A stretch of 64,000 nt of DNA from Saussurea involucrata (Eukaryota; Streptophyta; Magnoliopsida; Asterales; Asteraceae). The DNA lies in assembly GCA_033807775.1 (NCBI GenBank), contig CM066313.1, positions 88,041,484 through 88,105,483 of the forward strand, read 5' to 3'. The position numbers and the translations under genes were made by a program. Below, in pieces: positions 46,804-58,148 of the stretch; positions within the stretch are counted from its first letter, which is position 1; the number at the start of each line of letters is the position of its first letter. The notes below the pieces were generated by a model. It ran no database searches, was not told where the DNA came from, and worked only from the letters and a program-made list of their open reading frames with translations.

Positions 46804-47637
46804 CAAAAATCGCACCAAAGTACAACTTAAGGTCGATGTGGACTTTAACAACTAAAGAAAGGAATCGTTCGACAAAAGTGTGCGTTTAAGATAGAAATAT
46901 AAATGAGACAGAGATTTTGGTGACGCGGGAAAAACCTCAACGAGGAAAAAACCCGCGGACGACAGTGGAAGTCGTCGCTGCACTATGGTCGACAATCAGG
47001 GGCGATGTCCTTGTATTTCTGGTGTCGATCGTACAGAGATTACAATACAAATGAAGGAAAGACTTCGAAAATGTAAATTAACAAGTGTTTTCTAATGTAA
47101 AACAGTGTGCGTCGTGTGTGATTATCGTGCGTCGAGAGCGATTCTTCTACGAGCGATTTCTGTGCTTCAAGTGTTCTTCGGAGTTCGAGTGCTTGTGTCT
47201 ATATTCTATGTTGTATCTGTGTTCCGTCCTTTGAAATGATGATTCCCCTTGATATTTATAGTCTTCGGGCACTTTAATTGGATCATTAAGGACTTTGATA
47301 ACTGTCGTAACGGTCGCCGTCTTTAATGTGAGATTAGATGTTCTTAACTGACTTCGTCGGTTATAGCCGTTGTCCATTAATGGTGTTGACTCCTGCATTA
47401 AACACTGAACAAACGTAACAGCCGTATAGCGCGTTAGTCGGTCGAGGTCGCATGGTTTTATGCGACGGTCGTGTGAACTAGGCGACGTCGAGGTCGAGTG
47501 TCGTGAGGTAAAAGATTTTCGATTTTATCTTTAATCATGAGAGAAAGTACTATGATTTTACCTTCGTTATGGAAAAAGGGAATAGGTGTTTTCCTTACCT
47601 TGGTCGTGGTCGAGACTGGTGAAATTTTGCCCAAACA
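46804..47637 (-). repeat. 3' LTR of a Tat-type gypsy element (left end approximate)
   Basis: On the minus strand a polypurine tract TTTTGGGGGCAAAC (47651-47638) is followed by TGTTTGGGCAAAATTTCACC. This tract/LTR junction is typical of plant Tat (Retand/Ogre-type) elements. The LTR is rich in TCGAC/GTCG words. Its distal end is placed near 46804 only from the run of element-like sequence. Confidence 0.6.
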
Positions 47638-48073
47638 GTTTGCCCCCAAAATTTGAAAGTAGGATGGCAAATTCGAATTTTAAATTTTGTCAGTCGGACG
47701 CATAGAATTATGACACGTGTCGAAAAGTTACCTCGGTTGTCTTGGGACTGGATCGATCCGATTTTAACTGAACGAGAAGTTGGAACGAAAACGAGAACAT
47801 GACGTTATACTGACACACGATGGTGCTTATCAGCTGTCTTTGACAGGTGTCGATGATCTGTGTGGTCATTCGAAAATACTGGGACGCGTGTCGGTCATCA
47901 AGAGACTCGTCCTGACGTGATTTCTCGCATAAATAGAGATCAGAATGGGCCATTTTCTTTTGTGGCCTTCGAAAAGTTTCTAAAGCGAGATTTCTTTTTG
48001 TTCTTTGCTCAATATTTTCCAAAATTGCTAGGATTTCTAACTTGCTGAAAAATTTTCGAAACTTTTGAGCGTC

Positions 48074-48080
48074 TATATAA
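48074..48080 (+). promoter_or_regulatory. TATA-like box before the antisense frame
   Basis: TATATAA followed by GG on the plus strand, 60 nt upstream of the in-frame ATG at 48140, within the 3' region of a minus-strand element. Confidence 0.5.
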
Positions 48081-48139
48081 GGTGTAGTTTTTCAATCTTT
48101 CTCAAGTCTCCAAAGGTTGATGACCCATTGAGAGTTATT

Positions 48140-48718
48140 ATGTATGAGTCGGTGAAGGCATTGATTACGATAGACGCGACATTCGTGGATCCTGCGCAAC
48201 TGGCAACGATGTCCTCTGTAGCCACGTCAACCCTTTCATCAGCCGACGAGGGCAAGGGTGAAAAGACGGGAAAGGGTGAGGAGGACGTTATGACGATCAA
48301 CTCTATGTTGCCATCAGTCTTCCTGATTGACTATGTCCTTGACGGGACGGAGTCACTTCCGCATCTGGGGAAATATCAGCTCCTATCTTTCGAGGAGCAT
48401 TTTCGAGGGGTCTCCGTCGTAAAAACGGGACTGCATATAGCCATACAGGCGTTCGTTGTAAGTTTTTCTTTCAAAACTCATGTTTTCGATGTTTTTCTTA
48501 GTTTGACATATTCGTTTTCACAGATGCTTCGATCTCTACTCGTTCGATATGTGAAGACAGAGAAGTCGTTGGACCGGAAGTCGATCGTCGAGAGCGTCAT
48601 ATTCCTTCCTCCAACCTTAACATTAATCTTAAGAGCCATATTCTCAAAATACTGCGGACTCTTCTTTATCACCTGTCGCGGCAAAATGTTGGGAGACAAC
48701 CCTGTCATACTCGTTTGA
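48140..48718 (+). CDS. Antisense ORF of the Tat-type element, unknown product
   Basis: The plus-strand frame is open from 48065. The first ATG after the TATA-like box is at 48140 (MYESVKALITIDATF), giving 192 codons. A second in-frame Met follows at 48209 (MSSVATSTLSS). A good donor (GTT/GTAAGT at 48458) and acceptor (TTTTCACAG at 48523) define a possible 66-nt intron that is a multiple of three and falls on a codon boundary, so both spliced and unspliced forms stay open. Plant Tat elements are known to carry antisense ORFs between integrase and the 3' LTR, and position and orientation fit. I recognise no domain; the residues are mixed with an acidic-Lys/Gly patch (ADEGKGEKTGKGEEDV). It could be decayed. 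Confidence 0.5.
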   Translation: MYESVKALITIDATFVDPAQLATMSSVATSTLSSADEGKGEKTGKGEEDVMTINSMLPSVFLIDYVLDGTESLPHLGKYQLLSFEEHFRGVSVVKTGLHIAIQAFVVSFSFKTHVFDVFLSLTYSFSQMLRSLLVRYVKTEKSLDRKSIVESVIFLPPTLTLILRAIFSKYCGLFFITCRGKMLGDNPVILV

Positions 48719-49392
48719 TCCTTGCGTAAGCTCCTTAGCGTGCGTCGAGGATTCAAAGGTCGAGATTCCGGGCTGAGTATGCGATCGACACATTTCCCTA
48801 TTTTTAGGATAAACTTCGGTTTCATGAACTATGTTTTTCATGCTCGTCCGGTGGTGATCGAGTTATTGGTATGTAATGAATCTTGACTTTGTTTTTGCTT
48901 TTGAATACTCGACTGTCGGTCGTTCGTATGTAATCGTTTGTTTCGTAAATGAAGTTCATCCTTTTGTTGAACTCGCGTTTTTATCTTGATTTACATATGC
49001 CGTGGATAAATGTAAAATTCGCCAAGTATATAATGATCGGAGAATCATGTGACTTAGGCATTCATTGCAATATAACGATGAAAACATAAATTATTTGAAT
49101 TTCATTGATAAACTCGAATATACGTCATCGATGTGTTCAGAATTTTCTAAGTTCAGAAACTTAGGTCGATGGGCCGTTTAGACCTTGCGGTCGTGTAACT
49201 AGATCGTACGCTGAAACTTGGATCATGTGCCCCTGTGATAGAACGATCAAGTCCTATACTTGGGCACTTATGTCGTGTGTTCCTGCGATAGAATTTTGTC
49301 AAAGGTCGGTCGTTGGCTAATCAACGACCCTCCGATGTTTAAGTCAGTAATTTATCGAGATGAATAGAAATTTGTATGAGAGGAAAGTGAGT

Positions 49393-50765
49393 TCAAAAGA
49401 AATACTTTTTTAGGTGCGTCGTATTCCAACTACGCGGAATTTCTTGATTGTCTAGGGTCTGGAGCCGATAGGCTCCCTTACCAACGACTTCGGAGATGCG
49501 GTAAGGACCTTCCCATTTAATGGAAAGCTTCCATGTATTGAGCTCTTGAGTGTTTTGGAACACTCGACGGAGGACGTAGTCGCCTTCTTGAAAGATTTTG
49601 GTTTTGACGTGTTTATTGAAATGTCGCTCGACTGCTTGTTTCTGTGACGCCATTTTGATCAAGGCTGACTCTCTGAGCTCTTCGAGGGCGTCGAGGTCAT
49701 AACTTAAATCAACCAGGTTATGGTCGACGAAAGTATGCCTCGAGGTTGGGAGCTGAACTTCTATCGGCAAGACTGCTTCGCAACCATAGACGAGAGAGAA
49801 AGGGGTTTGACCTGTGGACGTGCGTGGCGTCGTGCGATTTGCCCACAGGACTGAAGGGAGTTCTTCGACCCATCTTCCCTTTTCAGCTTTTAGCCTTTTC
49901 TTGATCGAAGCTACAATGGTCTTATTGCTTGACTCGGCGAGTCCGTTGGCTTGGGGATATCTGGGGGTCGAGGTCGTCAGCTTGATGCTCCTGTCTTCAC
50001 AGAATTGTTGGGTCCTGTCGCTTATGAATTGGGATCCGTTGTCACAGACGATTTCAGATGGAATCCCAAATCTGCATATGATGTTAGTCTGGATAAAAGA
50101 GATGACTTCTTTGTCCCTTACTTGGGAAAAAGCAGCCGCCTCAACCCATTTGGAAAAATAATCGGTGAGTACAAGGAGGAATACCTTTTGTCCCAGGACC
50201 GGGGGTAGCTTGCCGACAATATCCATTCCCCATCTCATGAAGGGTCATGGGATAAGCGTCGAGTGCAAGGGTTCGGAGGGTTTATGTGACATACCTGAGT
50301 GTCGTTGACAAGGATCACAGTTCTGGACATACTGGACGGCGTCTTGTCGCAGTGTTGGCCAAAAATACCCTTGTCGAGAGATACGATTAGCCAAACTGCG
50401 ACCACCTGAATGATTGCCACATTCACCGTCGTGCATCTCTTGAAGGATTTTCTGGACCTGTCTCTTGCTAATAACGCATCTTAGGTCTAAACATGTTGAT
50501 GATCGTCGATAGAGCTTATCCCCAATTATGACATATTTAGATGCCTTGAATCTGATCTTCCGGGTTTCCATCTTGTCTTCTGGGAGTTGGTCGTGCGCGA
50601 GGAAATTTCGGATGTCGTATGACCAATCATCTTCTTCCTCTTCGATCTGGGCGATATCGATGTTTTCGATGGACGATGTCGCCAGATGGATTATGGGAAT
50701 AATGTCGAATATAGGTTCGACCAAAGCAGACCCGAGATTTGCTAAAGCGTTAGTCTGAGTATTCT
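49393..50765 (-). pseudogene. Tat-type integrase and RNase H tail
   Basis: From 50765 leftward: the RNase H end, a linker (EEEDDWSYDIRNFL), the HHCC zinc region (GNHSGGRSLANRI, then CDPCQRH) and the integrase core (LTDYFSKWVEA first Asp, VCDNGSQF second Asp, GLAESSNK catalytic Glu). The C-terminal part (TPFSLVYGCEAVLP, WEGPYRISEVVGKGAYRL) ends at 49393. The core residues are intact, but a single in-frame TGA at 50242-50244 lies between the zinc region and the core, in a segment that is otherwise conserved. Confidence 0.88.
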
Positions 50766-50767
50766 GG

Positions 50768-52882
50768 TGTAACGTCCCAAAAATTACAATAAATTTGAAC
50801 TTTTAAAAATACCATTTTATTAAATAAAACCATAAATGTTTAGACCCAAATAAACGTTTCACCAAAAACCGTTAAGTTAAACAACCAATCCAAACTAACA
50901 CAGCGGAAAATGTAATAATTCTAAACTTAAATCTCAGAATAAATAATAACAAAGATCTTCTCAACGCGCCAGTGTGTACCGTCACGCCTTGCTGCCACTC
51001 GCACCTGAAACAGTAATTTGTAGGGAAAGAGTAAGCACGAAGCTTAGTGAATTCAAACACCAACATAGGGTAGCAATCATATGAACACTACCCCTAACCA
51101 CAGATAATTACAATTAATCCACACATGCCAGTTCAAGAACATATCCTAAACAGGCAAACTCATGCAACAACAACTGTACATATATAACTATCGGTCTCCC
51201 CGATCTCATACAACACCATGTACGTATTCCTCGGTCTCCCCGAGTTGTACGACACCCGTATACGTATTTCTCGGTCTCCCCGAGTTCTCGGTCTCCCCGA
51301 GTTATACGACACCCGTATACGTATTCCTCGGTCTCCCCGAGTCCTCGGTCTCCCCGAGTTTTATACGACACCCAAAGTCCATACTAGACACTACACAGAC
51401 TAGTACCACACACAACAAAATTAGCTAGCACACACGAGCTACAGTAATGCACGTATAACCCCTATCCTACGCAGTGAGAGAACTCACCTCGATAAGCAAC
51501 GCAGATATCCACAAACAGCAATACGATCCCGCCAACTCCAACTCACTTCTTTCCACCTAAAGAAGTGTTATCAAGTGTTAAAGCGAAGCCCCAACCCTCA
51601 AATATAACCATAAGACTAATAGAGTGATTTTTCAGCTTTTCGGTCTAAACTGCAGGTCTGTTCGGGACCTGTTTAGCCCCCTCTAGTCCCACTAATCCAG
51701 AAATTAAATTCGACAAACAGAAGGGTCTGGGTCATAGCTTTCCAGGGACATATTATACGCGTTCATACGAGGTTCCTATGATTTTATACGGATTTTCTAA
51801 AACTGAAACTCAAAGCTGAAAGTTTCGGACCTGCTGCAAAAACGACCATTTTGCACCTAGCTAGAGGCTTAACCAGGTTTTTTCTAAAACACGAAAAGTA
51901 TTCCCGACACAGAATGTGAACCGTGGGCACCGATTTCGCCTCAAACCGAGCTACGATGGAAAGGTTATGGACGAAACAAAACAGCGGCAGAAAAGGCGTT
52001 TTTCACATAAAATGATAACCTTGGCTTTCGATTAAGGTTTAAGCGATTCGGGTTACGGTTTCGACATTGAGTTTAAGGTCTTTAGGGTTTGCAACTAGGG
52101 CTGGACAACCCACGCACCACCCACTGCCACCCCCGACAGTGGTGGTTGGCGGCGGCGGCAGCCACCGCCGGCGGTGGTGGTTTGGTACTTGAAACCGTCG
52201 AGACAACAATGAACGTTCCAACCAACAAAGTTCGGGCCGCACGCACTCACACCTAAACCAACAGCCACATAACCGCCATCACGGCCACCACACTGGCGGT
52301 GCACGGCGGCAGCACCGGCAGCAGCCATGGCTGTGCCGGCGGAGATTTCGCGACGACGAGACGACGATGAACCGAAACAAAAGAACGAACGGAACGGGAA
52401 CTTACCTCTTGACGACAAGCAGCGACACACGAACCCGACACCCTCTCGATCGCCGGTTCTTCCCTTTCTCTCGCTCACTCTCTCGCTGAACCTCTCTCTC
52501 TCGCTGCACCTCTCTCTCTCTCTCTCTCTCGCCGGCAAGGATAGCGGCGACGGTGCCGGCGGTGGTTCTGGTGGGTTAACAGCGGCAGCAAGAAGGGAAG
52601 GGGATTAGGGTTTTTGTGGTGCTATTTGTGTGCTTCGCAAGAAACAAAACGAGAAGAAGGGAGGGGGTCGGTCCTTTAAGGCCGATCCCCATGCAAGTTT
52701 ACTACATAAACAACTTTGGTCCCTGGATTTTTCAAAACATTGCAAAAACCCAAAAAGAGTTTTATCATTAAAACATTTTGGCCAACCTTGCTAACTCCCG
52801 TTAAGTAGCTTCGTTAGAAGGAGATAATAAAATAATTAAATTAAATAAAAAAAATAATCTGTACCGGGACACGGGCTTTACA
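50768..52882 (-). repeat. LTR E of a gypsy element
   Basis: 2115 bp. Minus strand starts TGTAAAGCCCGTG after a polypurine tract (GGGGGAGAGT) and ends GGGACGTTACA. It interrupts the Tat element. It has a GA-repeat leader (52530-52440), a strong donor-like AAGAG/GTAAGT at 52405, a hairpin array (51360-51190), the hairpin TAAGC-ttcgt-GCTTA (51046-51032) and an acceptor-like TTTCAG/GTGCG at 51005. GC-rich repeats of Gly/Ala codon type (52100-52340) give misleading frames. Confidence 0.85.
51190..51360 (-). repeat. Hairpin array in LTR E
   Basis: Six hairpins: one ATCGG-tctcc-CCGAT (51190-51204) and five CTCGG-tctcc-CCGAG, singly or in pairs, separated by a TACGACACCCGTATACGTAT spacer. The A-T pair in the first stem is a C-G pair in the others. 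Confidence 0.88.
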
Positions 52883-54350
52883 ACTCTCCCCCGCTTGAAT
52901 TAGACTTCGTCCTCGAAGTCTCTGCCCACGAATAGCTCTGGATAGTTCTCCCGCATCTCAACTTCGGGTTCCAAGTCTACTCGGAACCCTTTCTGTGTTG
53001 CCACTGGACTTTCACTAACTGGAATCTAAATTTCTCTATACGCTTGGCGACATCCCTGACTGGAATCTAAATTTCTCACACCGTCAAAAAATTTCTCGAA
53101 TACTTTTCTTACCAACAAAACTCCTTCAAGAACACTGAAATTATGATCGGAAGAACACTCCAACAACTGGAACCATTCCTACCATTAACTGTCGATTAAC
53201 TTCCACGAGTTCTAATAGACTCCCAAAATTTATTTCACACGAATCATCAAACCAGTAAATTTATAATCACCCACGAAGGTCATTCCACCATAACCATTCA
53301 TCACAAGTGAGCATTTCAGGGTTACTACTACCATCACCACAATTATTTTAAAATCGGCTACAAATCTCCGATTACACTAAAGGTGTTTGGCCTCAAGCCC
53401 AAAAGTCGACACCTAAATATACCACTTACCTCAAAAAGGTTACTGCGCATTTATTCTCTTAATTACAAAGGGCATCATTCCCTTAACCGATACTATTCGA
53501 CCTACAGTACCAACACGCGTGGAATACCCAACCTTCCACTGTCGACGTATCTTCCACACTCGCTCTACGAAGCCAAGTTACACCGTATCGAGGATACACC
53601 TCGACGTCTACCTCCCAGGTAACTGTTCAATACTATAACCTCCTAGTGCCTACTGGAAAGTCAAGGTCATAAAACATAAATACCGGGGTCCCACCTCGAG
53701 ATACGACCATTACTAACGACTGACTATTATGCCTATGTACCCAATGCAATACAGTCTACCAACAACATGCCTATTCCGGGATGACTCACTCACCCAAGCA
53801 TGTAAATACTCAACGTGCAATAAATGCAAAACAGTGCAACAAAAGCAACCCATCAACAAGACTCTACACCGAGCCATTAAAACCGGGCAATTGACCCATG
53901 ACTGTCTCAAAATCAAAACCGAGCAAAATGCTCCACGCTTGCTAAACCCATAGGTTGGTAAAAAAAATGCGTTTAAACAATGTTTAAGCAAGCAATACTC
54001 TAAATCAACATTAACCCCAAAACTCAACACGGGTTAAACAAAAGGGTTTCCCAGAGGACTCACACCCTTATAATTCTCAAAATGACACATAACACTTAAA
54101 AGTGCATTTCCCAAATGGTTTACAAAAATCATTTACAAAATATTTTCAACATCAAGATTTTTCATCTCAAAAAGATCATATGCAATAAAACTACTATTAC
54201 CAGGTCGGTAGTTACGCAAAAATGGACACGCTCGTCCCACATAGGAAAATCATGTTGAAAATCGTTCCATTGCAGTTCAGTTTACTCACAAAACGCAAAG
54301 TGTAATAAATAATTTCTTTAAAACGAACCACCACGGTTCTGGTATGGATT
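52883..54350 (-). mobile_element. Degenerate interior next to LTR E
   Basis: Next to the polypurine tract, the minus strand still encodes a chromodomain-like tail (EVEMRENYPELF, about 52935-52970). The rest is stop-rich, with no RT or integrase motifs, primer site or second LTR. It is either a truncated or a non-autonomous member. The right limit is approximate. Confidence 0.55.
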
Positions 54351-54870
54351 GACTCATGACATGCACGCAAGGTAACTGCTCAATTTAAAATGAATGTTTA
54401 TAGGAACTTAGATAGTTTAGATGGTAAAGGTAAATAAATTGGAAGTCAAATTACGAAAGAAGTCTTTTAATGAAATACACATTTTTTATTTAGTGGTAGA
54501 ATAATCTTTAACTATTTAAAAATTCAAAATAATAAGAAAATTTCTACAGACAAACCATACTCTAACAATGTGTAACATCATTATTAGTAGGTTTTTCCTT
54601 ATATATATAGAGAGAGAGTGTGTGCTCTTCTTTTGTTAACCACTCATTTAGTGTTAACCATGTTAACCAATCTCAATCATAGATTATTCATATCAACGGT
54701 TATAATTAAATAAATGATTATAATATTATTCAAAATTAAAAAAGTGAGGGTTGATGTTTGTGCATAAGTGCAGAGGGGCATTTTTTTCCAAAACAACAAA
54801 ACTTAAAATTGTAATCCCTTAAATATCAGACAAAGAATCTCAAAGTTTCTTAATCGAAATCTATCCATAA
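54351..54870. other. Region upstream of the ATL-like fragment
   Basis: AT-rich and apparently non-coding, with a GA run at 54607-54617. It may include the promoter of the interrupted gene at 54871. No clear TATA box could be chosen. Confidence 0.45.
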
Positions 54871-55049
54871 ATGGATTTCAGTTCTAGTTATGTACACAAA
54901 CAAGTTTACGACCCCAACCACCGTTCGATCAAGAACCACCATAACTCAACCTACCAACCACCCGCTTTTCCGGCAGCAACCGCCACCGGATTCCCACTAC
55001 TAGCCATCGCGATAGCCTGTATCACTGCCACAACGTTTTTGCTCATTAC
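54871..55049 (+). pseudogene. Interrupted RING-H2 (ATL-type) gene, first 59 codons
   Basis: The ATG opens a frame with a polar N-terminus (MDFSSSYVHKQVYDP) followed by a hydrophobic helix, about residues 40-60 (GFPLLAIAIACITATTFLLI). A short N-terminus then an FP-x-LAIAI transmembrane segment resembles ATL-family membrane E3 ubiquitin ligases, which are usually intronless. The frame is cut within codon 60 by element F (LTR starts at 55050). The residues that follow are translated LTR. The RING domain would have to lie beyond element F, outside the window. The family call rests on a short segment, so the disruption is firmer than the identity. Confidence 0.55.
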
Positions 55050-56653
55050 TGTAACGTCCCAAAAACATAACATGCATTCAACCAGAAATAAGCATTCAAA
55101 TTACATAATTAAACTTGTCCATAAATGTTAATTCTCCTATACTAAACAAAATTTGACAGCGGAAGTCTAAAATCCACAGCCGAGAGCTACATCTATAGTC
55201 ATTAGAATCCAAAACTCTGGAGTCGCTCTAGTCTCCAAATCTTCCTTGAGTCACTCCTAGTTCCTACTAGAAGAACCCATAGCGCGCTTACCTGAAAATG
55301 GTTTAGTTTTTGAAAAGCGAGGGTTAGACCAAAAGGTCTAGTGAATTCCCTCCATAAACATTTATCACAGTAAAAAGATCATTTCATAAAGAAAATACTT
55401 TCACGTATTTCTCATAACATCAACCAAGGTTAAACACGGGGTTCAGGGAACTGCATAAGCTACTCCGATCGGGGCCTAACAGACACCCTCTCGTCTACGC
55501 CGGAATCCAAATGGACTCCCCGTTCCTTCATGTAGGAGAAAACAAATTCCAACCTACAAGCTAACCTCCATATGCCCAAGGAATCAGAGATCCCAAGGTA
55601 CCCCGTCCCCACCGTGCAACCGACTCCACATAACATACACATACGTTGAAACCATATTCATGAAAACATAAAACATCTTTCGTGTTGTGGGTAAACATGC
55701 AAATCATAGAAGCATGCATAATCTTTATAAATCAATTCATGCTCGATAAAGAAACCATATTCAGTAAAAATGGTACGTCATAAAAAGGAGTGAGAGAACT
55801 CACCTTTGATTATCGTAGAACGCACTTCTTAAACTCTTCCCAGCTAAACCAATCGAACACCTAAGGGCAATAGATCCTCATCAGATAAAATGGCTCAACC
55901 TACTGTCCAGCACATGGTTTCCGGGTACTGACTTGTCCGGATACTACACTTGTCCGGATACTACACTTGTCCGGATACCATACTAGTCCGGATACCATAC
56001 TAGTCCGGATACCATACTAGTCCGGATACCACCATGGAGCTTTACCCGGACACTAGCATCCGTATCCGGAAACCACCATATCATCAAGAACTGAAGGTGT
56101 CCGGATACGGCTGCTGTCCGAAAATAAATTTCTTAAAAGTGATTTCTAACCCGATTTTAGCCATTTGCTTGATTAGATAACCATAAGGGTTCATCCACCA
56201 ACCCCAAACACCCAATTAATCCCACTTTAATCTCTTAAAAACGATTCCAAATGACAAAACCCATAAAACTTCATTTTAAGGGAAAAAAATGGTGAAAACT
56301 CAAGTAATCACCCACCTCAGTCCTAAGGATTCATAATAATAGGAAGGAGAAGCATTAATCTAATCAGATGAACGAATTAGGATACATTACCTTGCAGATT
56401 CTAGTTTGATTTCTCCTTTCTCTCTTGATTTCTTCTCAAACCTTCTTCCTTTCTCTCTTTCCTTCTTCCTAGCCGCCAACCAAGAACACTCCCACACAAA
56501 ATACTGATTTCAGCAAGAGAATGGGGGCTGCCCTAGGGATTGGAGTCTTTTTATACACTTCATAAATTTACAATCTAGTCCCTCAAGTTAACTTCCATTT
56601 ATTTCACTTTCACCACCAACTTTAAAAACTCACTAGAATATTGGGTTGTTACA
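55050..56653 (-). repeat. 3' LTR of element F
   Basis: 1604 bp. On the minus strand: TATA-like GTATAAAAAG (about 56550-56559), a GA-rich leader, donor-like CAAG/GTAATG at 56390, a TCCGGAT array (56119-55920), the hairpin TAGACC-tttt-GGTCTA (55340-55325), acceptor-like TTTTCAG/GTAAGC at 55292, and the end GGGACGTTACA. Confidence 0.9.
55920..56119 (-). repeat. TCCGGAT array in LTR F
   Basis: About 17-bp units: two of ACTTGTCCGGATACTAC type and then ACTAGTCCGGATACCAT type, with scattered further copies. Each holds the palindrome TCCGGA, and some ACTAGT. It occupies the place of the CCGGTACC array in the homologous LTR D. Confidence 0.88.
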
Positions 56654-56691
56654 ACACTCCCTCCTTAAAAGAATTCCGTCCCCGAAATTCC

Positions 56692-57222
56692 TCATTGGAA
56701 AAGATGCGGGTATCTAGCTTTCATCTCCGACTCTAACTCACAGGTCGCCTCCGGACCCTTGTGGTGTCGCCATTGCACCTTAACTAGCTTAGCCTCCTTG
56801 CTCCGTGACTTCCTTACCTTAACATCCGTGATTGCTTCAGGTTCCTCTACAAAGTTCAACTTCTCGTCCACTTTAATGTCATGCAACGGCACATCTTTAG
56901 TCACGTCGGCTAGACATTTCCTCAGATTAGACACATGAAACGCATTATGAATACTGCCCAATTCCTCCGGTAGGTCCAACCTATACGGCACCTCTCCAAT
57001 TCGCTCAGTAATCTCAAACGGTCCGATGTAACGTGGGCTTAACTTCCCACGCTTTCCAAATCGTACCACACCCTTCCACGGAGACACCTTTAGTAGAACA
57101 TGATCCCCGACTTGGAATTCAATGTCTTTCCGCCTCTTATCTGCATAGCTTTTCTGTCGGTCGCGGGCGACCTTGAGTCTTTCACGCACTTGGACTATCT
57201 TATCCGAAGTCAGTTGTACAAT
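56692..57222 (-). pseudogene. Integrase C-terminus and chromodomain-like tail (element F)
   Basis: Shows the GPFEITERIGEVPYRLDLP block and a chromodomain-like end (LVKVQWRHHKGPEATCE), where the usual Trp of EATWE is Cys. An in-frame TAA at 57223-57225 separates it from the integrase core. Confidence 0.85.
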
Positions 57223-58148
57223 TTATGGCCCTGCTAACTGTCTCTCTCCGACTTCGTTCCAACACAACGGTGTCCGACACTTTCTACCGTAAAGTGCCTC
57301 AAACGGCGCTGCCTTGATGCTCGAGTGATAGCTATTATTATAAGCAAACTCGATTAGCGGTAGGTGCTTTTCCCATGAGCCTTGGAAATCCAAAGCACAC
57401 GCTCTTAGCATGTCTTCTAACGTTTGGATCGTTCGCTCACTCTGACCGTCGGTCTGAGGATGATAAGCGGTACTCATCTTGATCTGCGAACCCATTTCTC
57501 TTTGGAAGCTCTTCCAAAACGTAGAGGTAAATCTGCTATCGCGGTCTGATACAATTGACGAGGGTACCCCGTGGCGGGTTACGATCTCGTCGATGTACAA
57601 CTTTGCTAACTGCTCCATAGAGTAAGACTCTCGTATAGGTAGGAAGTGCGCCGACTTTGTGAGTCGATCCACGACCACCCAAATGGCGTCATAACCCTTT
57701 GGAGTTCTAGGCAAATGGGTCACGAAGTCCATCGTGATCTGGTCCCACTTCCACATTGGTATCTCTAATGACTGAAGCTTCCCGTACGGTCTTTGATGTT
57801 CGATCTTTACACGCGAACACGTCATACAGGCTCTACAAGATGGGCCACGTCTTTCTTCAATCCGGGCCACCAGTAGTCTCGTCGCAGGTCTCCATACATC
57901 TTGTTAGTTCCGGGGTGGATCGTGTACTTCGATTTGTGAGCTTCTTCCAGAATCAGCTTTCGGAGCTCTCCGAGTTTCGGAACCCAGATTCTCCCATTCA
58001 GACATTTCACCCCTCGACTATCTTCCACTAACACGGATGCTTGCCCTAACATTCTCTCCTTCTTAAGATTTTCGGTCTTGAACGCTTCAACCTGACATTT
58101 CTTTATTTCGGCTAACAGATTGAATGTGACCTCAGCCCTCATAGCCAC
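57223..58148 (-). pseudogene. Integrase core and zinc region (element F)
   Basis: Zinc region (HPGTNKMYGDLRRDYWW, then CMTCSRVKIEHQRP) and core with the triad visible: VVDRLTKSAHF (Asp), VSDRDSRFTS (Asp) and TDGQSERTIQ (Glu). A frame shift near 57830-57845 splits the zinc region, and another near 58160 separates it from RNase H. Confidence 0.9.

Larger units (their letters stand above)
47638..50767 (-). mobile_element. Tat-type gypsy element, 5'-truncated
   Basis: Minus-strand order is RNase H end, integrase, long 3' region with an antisense gene, polypurine tract, LTR. The 5' part (gag, protease, RT) is absent: at 50768 the sequence passes into LTR E, which interrupted the RNase H region. 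I do not find the other half beyond the E remnant. Confidence 0.8.

Noticed and set aside
52095..52608. GC-rich frames with Gly/Ala/Arg runs
   Set aside because: Simple-repeat leader and upstream part of LTR E; no stable domain.
55050..56653. LTR F taken as the same family as LTR B because both are 1604 bp with TCCGG arrays
   Set aside because: The sequences outside the short conserved blocks do not align; equal length is coincidence.
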